From an uncultured Clostridia bacterium (GTDB taxonomy: Bacteria > Bacillota > Clostridia > Oscillospirales > Ruminococcaceae), in contig CALBGD010000458.1 of assembly GCA_937893735.1 (NCBI GenBank), positions 1 to 7,470 of the forward strand: 7,470 nucleotides of DNA, in the 5' to 3' direction. The notes beneath the pieces are model-generated. The model searched no databases. It worked only from the letters and a program-made list of their open reading frames with translations, and was not told the origin of the DNA. Position numbers and translations under genes: made by a program. This document shows, piece by piece, positions 1 through 5,816 of this stretch (within the stretch, counting starts at the first letter, position 1; the number at the start of each line of letters is the position of its first letter).

Positions 1-1
1 C

Positions 2-178
2 CTTGTGCTGGCGTACGCGCCGATACTGCTTGCCTCCGCGATATTCGGCGGGGCATTCACGGGAGCCTGCACTATGCTCCTGCTGAAGAAGCTGAGTCCC
101 AAGATACTCAACGACATAAGGCTTATAGAATACACCAGCGAAAAACCTCATGAGCGCCCAAAGGAGAACAAGGCATGA
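2..178 (+). CDS. C-terminal end of an integral membrane protein (5' end outside window)
   Basis: An open frame enters from the left edge and runs 58 codons to a TGA at 176-178. The visible part starts with a hydrophobic, Ala/Gly-rich stretch of about 27 residues containing AYAPILLASAIFGGAFTG. It continues with a basic LLLKKLSPK segment and ends in a charged, hydrophilic tail (SEKPHERPKENKA). This is the usual look of a last transmembrane helix followed by a cytoplasmic tail. The TGA overlaps the ATG of polA (ATGA, bases 175-178), so the two genes are very likely in one operon and translationally coupled. The family cannot be named from the tail. A small polytopic transporter, such as an ECF-type S subunit, is one possibility on style alone. 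That the frame is coding is supported mainly by the exact stop/start overlap and the membrane-like composition. Confidence 0.65.
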   Translation, partial: LVLAYAPILLASAIFGGAFTGACTMLLLKKLSPKILNDIRLIEYTSEKPHERPKENKA

Positions 179-2688
179 AGCTGCTTGTAATAGACGGAAA
201 CAGCATAATGAACCGCGCATTCTACGGGATACGCATACTCACCAACAAAAAGGGAATGCCCACGAACGCCCTCACCGGCTTCATGAACATCTTCATGAAG
301 CTCCTGAAGGAGGAGGCTCCCGACCGCATAGCGGTGGCATTCGACCTGCACGCGCCGACATTCCGGCACAAGATGTACGCGGACTACAAGGGCACGCGCC
401 ACGCCATGCCGGACGAGCTGCGGGCGCAGATGCCCGTTATAAAGCAGCTCCTTAAGGCGCTCGGCGTTGCAATCGTCGAGAAAGAGGGCTTTGAAGCGGA
501 CGACATCATCGGCACCCTCTCCCACGAGGCGGAAAAGGAGGGCGGCGAGTGCGTCATCTCCACGGGAGACCGCGACAGCTTCCAGCTTATAACGGATAAG
601 GTCACGGTAAGGCTTGCCTCCAACAAGGAGGACGTCATCTACACCCCCGCGAAGATAGCCGAGGTCTACGGCGTTACCCCGCGTGAAATGCTGGAGGTAA
701 AGACCCTGATGGGCGACAGCTCCGACAATATCCCGGGCGTGCCGGGGGTCGGAGAAAAGACCGCGCTGGGGCTTATCCAGAAGTACCACACGGTGGACTA
801 CATCTACCAGAATCTTGATTCGATAGAGGTCACAAAGGGCGTCCGCACCAAGCTCGAGAACGGCAGGGAAAGCGCTCAGCTCAGCCGGAAGCTCGCCGAG
901 ATAACCTTTGAAGCCCCGGTGCCGCTTGAGATGGGCAACTACGTCCGCGGCGCGGGAGACCCGGCGGAAGCCGCAGGTATCCTCACGGAGATGGAGATGT
1001 TCGGCGTGATGAAGAAGCTGGAGCTTGACAAGACGGCTCCGGCAAAGGTGACGATAAGCACCGAGGGCGCTCCCGCCGCCGAAATCCCGGAGGAGCCCGC
1101 AGAAGTCCCGGCGGATATCCCGGAATTCGACCCGGCGGCGTATGACGTGGCGATTTCCGGCGATGAAATCTCGGTCTACCTTGACGGAAAAAAGCAGGAC
1201 GCTGATATAGCGGAATTCCTCCGCTCCGACAGCGCAAAGCGCACAACGGACGCGAAAGCGCTCTACAAGTGGTGCATAGAAAAGGGAACGGAGCTGAAAA
1301 ACGTGACGTTCGACACGGCGCTTGCGGGGTATCTGCTCAACGTGAACTCCAGCGATTACAGCGTGGAGCGGCTGTGCGCGGAATACGGCGTGACCTACAG
1401 CGAAGAGCGGCTTGGCGAATCCCTGTTCCTGCTTAACAAGGCGCTGTGGGAGAAGCTCCACGCGCAGGGAATGTACAGGGTGCTCTCCGAGATAGAGATA
1501 CCTCTGGCGGAAGTGCTCAGCTCCATGGAGCACGACGGCATTGCAATGGACATTCCGGCGCTCCATCAGTTCGGCGAGGAGCTCCTGCCGGAGATAAAGA
1601 AGCTGGAGCAGGCTGTCTACAAGGCGGCGGGGCATGAGTTCAACATCGGCTCGCCGAAACAGCTCAGCGTTGTGCTTTTCGAGGAGCTGGGGCTTCCCGC
1701 CGGAAAGAAGCGCAAGACCGGCTATTCCACCGACGCTGACACGCTGGAGGCGCTCCGGGACAAGCACGAGATAATCCCGCTGATATTCGAGTACCGCACG
1801 CTGACGAAGCTGTACAACACCTACGTCAAGGGACTGGAGGCGGCGGTCTCCCCGGACGGCAGAATGCACACCACATTCAAGCAGACCGAAACGCGCACCG
1901 GGCGTATCTCCTCAGCTGAGCCGAATATCCAGAACATTCCCGTGCGCACGGAGATAGGCAGAAATTTCAGAAAGTTCTTCGTGGCGGGGGAGGGGAAGCT
2001 GCTTGCGGACGCGGATTACAGCCAGATAGAGCTCCGCGTGCTGGCGCACCTTTCCGGCGACAAGGCTATGATAAAGACGTTCTGCGAGGGCGGAGATATT
2101 CACACGGAAACGGCGGCGAGCGTTCTCGGGCTTCCGCCGGAGTGGATAACCCCGGAGCAGCGCCGCAGCGCAAAGGCGGTAAATTTCGGCATAGTGTACG
2201 GTATCGGGGCTTTCTCGCTGGCGAAGGACATCAATGTTTCTGTCGGCGAGGCGAAGCGGTATATCGAGGACTACCTGACCCATTACTCAGGCGTAAAGGC
2301 GTATATGGACAAGGTGACAAAGAGCGCTGAAAAGGACGGCTGGGCGGTAACGATGTTCGGCAGGAAGCGCTTTATCCCTGAGATACTTTCCACCAACAAG
2401 ACGGTAAAGGCGCTGGGAAAGCGCATTGCCATGAACACGCCGATACAGGGCACGGCGGCGGATATCATCAAGATAGCGATGGTGAGGGTCTACCGCAGGC
2501 TGAAAGCGGAGCTGCCGGAGGCGCGGCTGATACTCCAGGTCCACGATGAGCTGATCGTGGAGGCTCCGGAGGACAAAGCGGCGCAGGCGGCGAAGATACT
2601 CACCGAGGAAATGCAGGGAGCTGTGAAGCTTGCAGTCCCGCTGACCGCTGACGCCAAGGAGGGCAGGAGCTGGTATGACGCCCACTGA
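175..2688 (+). CDS. polA: DNA polymerase I (5' nuclease + polymerase, proofreading domain degenerate)
   Basis: Family A DNA polymerase that fills gaps and removes RNA primers during lagging-strand synthesis and excision repair. At 837 aa it is close to Taq polymerase and shorter than E. coli PolA (928). Residues 1 to about 285 form the 5' nuclease, with D7 (VIDGNS), E107-A-D109-D110, D132-R-D134 and D181/D184 in the GDSSDNIPGVPGVG helix-hairpin-helix region. A Pro/Ala/Glu-rich linker follows at about 287-322. The next roughly 115 residues (323-438) are a shrunken 3'-5' exonuclease domain. No DxE exo I motif is visible, and the position matching the exo II aspartate (NLKYD in E. coli) reads TDAKAL. 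Proofreading is therefore probably absent, as in many Firmicutes. The polymerase domain has motif A with catalytic D614 (DADYSQIELR), motif B R663 to G676 with K667, F671 and Y675, and motif C VHDE with D791. The ATG at 175 has AAGGAG at 161-166, eight bases upstream, and overlaps the preceding stop. Confidence 0.98.
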   Translation: MKLLVIDGNSIMNRAFYGIRILTNKKGMPTNALTGFMNIFMKLLKEEAPDRIAVAFDLHAPTFRHKMYADYKGTRHAMPDELRAQMPVIKQLLKALGVAIVEKEGFEADDIIGTLSHEAEKEGGECVISTGDRDSFQLITDKVTVRLASNKEDVIYTPAKIAEVYGVTPREMLEVKTLMGDSSDNIPGVPGVGEKTALGLIQKYHTVDYIYQNLDSIEVTKGVRTKLENGRESAQLSRKLAEITFEAPVPLEMGNYVRGAGDPAEAAGILTEMEMFGVMKKLELDKTAPAKVTISTEGAPAAEIPEEPAEVPADIPEFDPAAYDVAISGDEISVYLDGKKQDADIAEFLRSDSAKRTTDAKALYKWCIEKGTELKNVTFDTALAGYLLNVNSSDYSVERLCAEYGVTYSEERLGESLFLLNKALWEKLHAQGMYRVLSEIEIPLAEVLSSMEHDGIAMDIPALHQFGEELLPEIKKLEQAVYKAAGHEFNIGSPKQLSVVLFEELGLPAGKKRKTGYSTDADTLEALRDKHEIIPLIFEYRTLTKLYNTYVKGLEAAVSPDGRMHTTFKQTETRTGRISSAEPNIQNIPVRTEIGRNFRKFFVAGEGKLLADADYSQIELRVLAHLSGDKAMIKTFCEGGDIHTETAASVLGLPPEWITPEQRRSAKAVNFGIVYGIGAFSLAKDINVSVGEAKRYIEDYLTHYSGVKAYMDKVTKSAEKDGWAVTMFGRKRFIPEILSTNKTVKALGKRIAMNTPIQGTAADIIKIAMVRVYRRLKAELPEARLILQVHDELIVEAPEDKAAQAAKILTEEMQGAVKLAVPLTADAKEGRSWYDAH

Positions 2689-3094
2689 CGAGAAATTCAT
2701 TCAGATAAACGCGATAGAGCAGGAGTGCTTCCACGGTAGCTGGACGGCGGAAACGCTGCTGTCGGAGCTCAACAGCCCGCTTAACGTCCTCTGCATGGAG
2801 GAGCGCGGCGGGAAGATCGCGGGCTTCGCGCTGGGCAGGGTCGCCGCAGACGAAGCGGAGCTGTTCCAGATAGCGACGCTTCCGGAGTTCCGCAGGCAGG
2901 GCATAGCGGAGCGGCTTCTGGCTGAGCTCCACGGGGAAATGCGCGGGCGAGGGGCGGCGTGCTGCTTCCTTGAAGTACGCAGCCGGAATCCCGGGGCGAT
3001 AGCGCTGTACGAAAAGGCAGGCTACGAGAAGATTGCCCTCCGCCGGAATTATTACCCGGACGATGACGCGGTGATATACCGCATATCCCTATAA
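2675..3094 (+). CDS. rimI: Ribosomal protein S18-alanine N-acetyltransferase RimI
   Basis: A GNAT-fold acetyltransferase of 139 aa that transfers acetyl from acetyl-CoA to the N-terminal alanine of ribosomal protein S18. RimI identity is supported by the order and spacing of family motifs: a substrate-loop-like FHGSW near residue 19; an acetyl-CoA site R73-R-Q-G76-I-A78 after ELFQIATLPEF; then LEVRSRNPGAIALYEKAGY, a RRNYY segment and DDDAVIY near the end. E100 and Y112 match the general base (E103) and acid (Y115) described for Salmonella RimI. The gene starts 14 bases inside the end of polA in another frame. Its ribosome sites, AAGGAGG (2656-2662) and CAGGAG (2664-2669), lie in polA coding sequence, so expression is coupled to polA. 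In many Firmicutes rimI sits with tsaE/tsaB/tsaD, and none of those is visible here. A broader GNAT protein is the alternative, but the motif match favours RimI. Confidence 0.88.
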   Translation: MTPTDEKFIQINAIEQECFHGSWTAETLLSELNSPLNVLCMEERGGKIAGFALGRVAADEAELFQIATLPEFRRQGIAERLLAELHGEMRGRGAACCFLEVRSRNPGAIALYEKAGYEKIALRRNYYPDDDAVIYRISL

Positions 3095-3100
3095 AACAAG

Positions 3101-3135
3101 AATTGCTGTCGGATATCCGGCAGCAATTTTGTGTA
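3101..3135 (+). terminator. Rho-independent terminator after rimI, probably bidirectional
   Basis: The inverted repeat AATTGCTGTCGGA / TCCGGCAGCAATT (3101-3113 and 3116-3128) pairs along about 11-12 bp with one T-G wobble and a small loop around GATATC. It is followed by TTTT and a T-rich stretch. It begins six bases after the rimI stop. On the other strand the same hairpin lies 22 bases beyond the coaX stop and is followed by a T-rich CTTGTTTTA, so it can plausibly stop both converging operons. Confidence 0.85.
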
Positions 3136-3150
3136 TTGTAAGGTTATGTT

Positions 3151-3918
3151 TTATTTTGAATTTTTGTTCCAGATTATCATGAGACCTTTCAGAAGCAGGT
3201 CGTCATCATAGATTATTTCGTGGCGGCACAGCGGGATAACCACCTGAGCAAGCCCTCCGGTCGCAACGACTGTCGTCTTTTCGCCGAGTTCTTCCTCTAT
3301 GCGCTCGATTATTCCGTCGATGGCGCAGGCGTTTGAGTACATGATACCGCTCTTTATGCAGTCCACGGTGTTGGAGCAGATAACGCGCTTCGGCTTCTCG
3401 TAGGCTATCTTCGGGAGCTGAGCGGTGCGGGAGTTCAGCGCGTCGGCGGATACTGCAACTCCGGTGGTGATAAGTCCGCCGATATAGGTGCGGTTCCTGT
3501 CTATGACGGAGAATGTCGTGGCGGTGCCCATGTCGATCAGTATCTGCGGCACGGGGTAGTCGTGCAGTCCGGCGACTGCGTCAACAACAAGGTCGCTTCC
3601 GAGCTGAGCCGGGTTGTCTATCTGTATCGAGAGCCCCGTCTTTATGCCGGGTCCCACTATCATTATCTTTCCGTCGATGAGCTTTTCCACGGCCGTTTTC
3701 ACTGTGTAGGTCACGGAGGGCACCACCGAGGAGATTATCGCGCCTGCGATATCTTCGCGGCTGATGTTGTTGATGTCCAGCGCCGCCTTTATCTTCACCG
3801 CGTATTCCAGCGAGGTCTCGCGCTGTACCGTTGCAAGGCGCTCGCGGAAGAGTATCTTCTCGCCGTCCGCACAGCCGAGAACTATGTTCGTGTTGCCGAT
3901 ATCTATTGCAAGTATCAT
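3151..3918 (-). CDS. coaX: Type III pantothenate kinase
   Basis: Phosphorylates pantothenate to 4'-phosphopantothenate using ATP, the first step of coenzyme A synthesis. Type III enzymes belong to the ASKHA (acetate and sugar kinase/Hsc70/actin) superfamily and need a monovalent cation. The 255 aa length is normal for the family. The protein opens with the phosphate-binding loop DIGNTN (D6 to N11). It has NPAQLGSD at 102-109, with D109 matching the catalytic aspartate of the GxD motif, then IDMGTATTF with D129 and T132, and the GGLI turn at 147-150. Two details differ from the commonest consensus: leucine follows D109 where arginine is frequent, and GGLITTG replaces the frequent GGxIxPG. Both look like lineage variation and not damage. 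The ATG at 3918 has AAGGAG (3924-3929) five bases upstream. Only 15 bases separate it from the upstream ECF S subunit gene, which indicates one transcript. Confidence 0.96.
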   Translation of the reverse strand: MILAIDIGNTNIVLGCADGEKILFRERLATVQRETSLEYAVKIKAALDINNISREDIAGAIISSVVPSVTYTVKTAVEKLIDGKIMIVGPGIKTGLSIQIDNPAQLGSDLVVDAVAGLHDYPVPQILIDMGTATTFSVIDRNRTYIGGLITTGVAVSADALNSRTAQLPKIAYEKPKRVICSNTVDCIKSGIMYSNACAIDGIIERIEEELGEKTTVVATGGLAQVVIPLCRHEIIYDDDLLLKGLMIIWNKNSK

Positions 3919-3933
3919 TGCTGCTCCTTTATG

Positions 3934-4566
3934 TTATGCGCCCTGACTGCGGTTCACCATGATCTTGTTCTTTACGATGTCAACTATCCTTACTATCACG
4001 GAGCTGAGAAGCAGGTTCGTGCCGAGCTCTACAAGGAAGTTCACGCCGACGAACGCCGTCATCATGTAGACTATCGCATTATCTATGCCTGCGCCCGCAG
4101 CCCATTCGCTGATGGTGCCCATAAAGAATGCGAAGCAGCCCAGCAGGAATATCCCGGTGTTTGCTATCGGGGCAGCCGCAGCCGCGCATATAGTCGCAGC
4201 CCAGCGGTTCTTCTTTTCAAGAGCCTGATAGATCAGCCCCGGTAAAATGCCGGCAGCCGCACCCTTTAACAGCACCGTAATTATCGTGCCGGGGGCGTTT
4301 ATCACCAGAAATGCGTTGGCGCCGCCGGTGAGAAGCACCATTGCGCCGAATACCAGTCCGAGCCAGCCGCCCGCTTTCCAGCCGTATAGTGCCGCGCCGA
4401 CTACTATCGGGATAAGGGCGAATGTGATGTTGAACGGGCCTACCGTTATTCCCATCGTAAGGAAATAGACGATCACCACGAGGGCGGTCATGAGTCCCAT
4501 AACGACGAGCTTCAGTATCATCGCGCCGTTTGATTTGCGCGAGGTCTGGTTCTTTTCGTTTGCCAT
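3934..4566 (-). CDS. ECF transporter S component, putative pantothenate uptake
   Basis: Substrate-binding membrane subunit of an energy-coupling factor (ECF) vitamin importer; it would dock onto a shared EcfT/EcfA module encoded elsewhere. The 210 aa protein has a short charged N-terminus (MANEKNQTSRKSN), then about six hydrophobic segments at roughly 17-38, 44-62, 66-89, 93-116, 121-150 and 165-200. The stretch GPFNITFALIPIVVGAALYG followed by WKAGGWLGLVFG (43-74) is the classic ECF S-subunit signature of helices 2 and 3. GLMTALVVI in helix 1 supplies small residues of the kind that contact EcfT. No ATPase or EcfT gene lies in the window, so this is a group II (shared module) type. Pantothenate is inferred as substrate only because coaX follows by 15 bases; another vitamin cannot be excluded. 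The ATG at 4566 has a full AAGGAGG (4577-4583) ten bases upstream. Confidence 0.88.
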   Translation of the reverse strand: MANEKNQTSRKSNGAMILKLVVMGLMTALVVIVYFLTMGITVGPFNITFALIPIVVGAALYGWKAGGWLGLVFGAMVLLTGGANAFLVINAPGTIITVLLKGAAAGILPGLIYQALEKKNRWAATICAAAAAPIANTGIFLLGCFAFFMGTISEWAAGAGIDNAIVYMMTAFVGVNFLVELGTNLLLSSVIVRIVDIVKNKIMVNRSQGA

Positions 4567-4591
4567 ATTAAATTTTCCTCCTTGTTATCAT

Positions 4592-4608
4592 TCCCCGGCG
4601 TGCGGGGA
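4592..4608 (-). other. Small GC hairpin in the 5' leader of the ECF-coaX operon
   Basis: On the - strand the leader contains TCCCCG-CACGC-CGGGGA, a perfect 6-bp stem with a five-base loop, between the promoter and the ribosome binding site. It is preceded by a short tandem run GTATTGTATTGTATC. No U-tract follows, so it is not an ordinary terminator. It could stabilise the 5' end of the mRNA, bind a regulator, or be incidental. No known riboswitch architecture was recognised in the roughly 55-base leader. Confidence 0.4.
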
Positions 4609-4627
4609 TACAATACAATACTACTGT

Positions 4628-4656
4628 ATTATATCACATTCCGGGAGAAAAATCTA
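4628..4656 (-). promoter_or_regulatory. Sigma-70/SigA-type promoter of the ECF S-component/coaX operon
   Basis: Reading the - strand, TGATATAAT gives a perfect -10 box (TATAAT, 4628-4633) with an extended TGn element (4634-4636). A weak -35-like TAGATT (4651-4656) lies 17 bases further upstream. The extended -10 would compensate for the poor -35. Transcription would start near 4621, about 55 bases before the S-component ATG. The promoter sits just downstream of the terminator of the preceding gene, which fits an independent transcription unit. Confidence 0.75.
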
Positions 4657-4669
4657 TATTAGCGGATAC

Positions 4670-4702
4670 AAAAATACCCCCGGAAAACTCCGGGAGTATT
4701 TT
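4670..4702 (-). terminator. Rho-independent terminator after the nucleotidyltransferase gene
   Basis: On the - strand AAAATACTCCCGGA and TCCGGGGGTATTTT (4702-4689 and 4684-4671) form a 14-bp stem with a single T-G wobble and a four-base loop. The stem ends in a run of five T (4674-4670). It lies about 31 bases after the TGA of the nucleotidyltransferase gene. It should insulate the exporter/nucleotidyltransferase unit from the ECF-coaX operon. The A-tract on the 5' side means it may also act on the other strand, but no + strand gene reads into it. Confidence 0.93.
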
Positions 4703-4733
4703 GCAGATAGCACAAATTTGATTAGTCCATCAA

Positions 4734-5816
4734 TCATTTTTTCATTATCATGCGGAGCTTTTCGGCGTTCTGGCGGCGGTTTATGAACGGCTTTGTGACC
4801 AGCCGGAACAGCCAGCAGAACGGCAGCAGGAACGGCGCCTTTTTCAGCACCGGATAATGCTGCTTCATGTGGGTGAATGTCGGGAACAGCAGCCCCAGCG
4901 CGTATCCTGCCTTTCCGGATCTCTCTATCCTCAGGGCGGAGAAATTCTCGAACGTGCCGTAGGTGCCGCTGCCGAGGATATACTGCTCCAGCCTGCGGGT
5001 CTCCTCCGTGTGGGGCTTCCCGCCGAACCATACCTCTGAAAGCTCCAGAAGCTGAGCCGCATAGCCGCTTTTCCCGGAGGGCTCCAGAAGCTTCAGCGAG
5101 TTCTGCGGGTCTATGCCCATATCGGAGCTAACGCAGACCCACAGGTCCATCACCGTGCGGATCCCGGTGCCGCCCTCTTCAAGGTGCTTTATCGCGTGCG
5201 CCAGAACATACGCGAAGAACGCGTCCGGAGTGAAAGCGTATCTCATGCCGTCATGGGTGCAGAGCTTCCACGGGTCGGAGAATATCGTCTGGAATTCCTG
5301 ACCCTCCTCACCGAAAAGCGCCCGGTGCACCTCGACGTTCATCACCGGGGGCTTGTGGTAGATATCGTGCACGTCATAGCCGAAATGCTCGCAGGAGTAC
5401 CCCAGCCCGGACATGATGTCCCGGGCTTTCGCGGCGTTTTCCTCGTCTATCAGCATATCGATGTCGGACATGGTGCGCATATCGCTCTGCGGGTAGAGCC
5501 CCTTTATAATGCTCCCTTTCAGCGGCAGGAACCGCACCCCCGCCTTTTCGAAAGCCGCGCCTATCGCTTCAAGCTCGGAAAGCTGTGTGATGTCCTTTAC
5601 AAGCGCCTTGTCGCGTATCTGCGACCATTTTGCCGAAAGCTCCGGCGCGGGCGGAGTCCGGAGCTGTTCCGCCGCGTAGTACGCCATTCCGGCAACGCTG
5701 TGCTGCTCCGCGAGCTGCATTATCTGAGCCTGTTCGATTCCCTCCGGCGGCTCCGGGGGAGCGCTCCCGCGGAGCTGGCTGTTCAGCAGCGCTATGAGGT
5801 ATTCCGCATTTGTCAT
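4734..5816 (-). CDS. NTP_transf_5-type nucleotidyltransferase (pol-beta fold), function unknown
   Basis: A predicted nucleotidyltransferase of 360 aa, resembling the uncharacterised family Pfam calls NTP_transf_5; the physiological substrate is unknown. The polymerase-beta type active site is complete: LPLKGSIIKGLYP with G101-S102, then MSDIDMLID with D118 and D120, and the third carboxylate E162 in VEVHRALF. A later helical region carries H207-x3-H211 and GIRTVMDL (218-225), a pattern typical of this family. The C-terminus (about 322-360) has the hydrophobic segment APFLLPFCWLFRLV followed by a very basic tail, which could lie on the membrane. The start is taken as the ATG at 5816, which overlaps the exporter stop as ATGA and has AAAGGA (5829-5834) upstream; an in-frame ATG at 5855 would add 13 residues. 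The overlap implies the exporter and this enzyme are made together and act in one pathway, perhaps modifying an exported peptide or surface polymer. Confidence 0.85.
   Translation of the reverse strand: MTNAEYLIALLNSQLRGSAPPEPPEGIEQAQIMQLAEQHSVAGMAYYAAEQLRTPPAPELSAKWSQIRDKALVKDITQLSELEAIGAAFEKAGVRFLPLKGSIIKGLYPQSDMRTMSDIDMLIDEENAAKARDIMSGLGYSCEHFGYDVHDIYHKPPVMNVEVHRALFGEEGQEFQTIFSDPWKLCTHDGMRYAFTPDAFFAYVLAHAIKHLEEGGTGIRTVMDLWVCVSSDMGIDPQNSLKLLEPSGKSGYAAQLLELSEVWFGGKPHTEETRRLEQYILGSGTYGTFENFSALRIERSGKAGYALGLLFPTFTHMKQHYPVLKKAPFLLPFCWLFRLVTKPFINRRQNAEKLRMIMKK

Noticed and set aside
148..1869. A 573-codon open frame on the - strand opposite polA.
   Set aside because: It lies wholly antisense to a certain gene, its translation is rich in Arg, Leu, Val and His with no recognisable motif, and it is explained by the GC-rich third positions of polA.
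3562..4245. A 227-codon open frame on the + strand across coaX and the ECF S component.
   Set aside because: It is antisense to two well-supported genes, spans their junction, and reads as low-plausibility His/Tyr/Arg-rich protein.
4567..4733. Possible riboswitch or small RNA gene in the largest intergenic gap.
   Set aside because: The terminator, promoter and short leader account for nearly all of it, and too little sequence is left for a known aptamer.
4654..5031. A 125-codon - strand frame overlapping the end of the nucleotidyltransferase and its terminator.
   Set aside because: It is an out-of-frame shadow that runs through the terminator hairpin and has no convincing ribosome site or motif.
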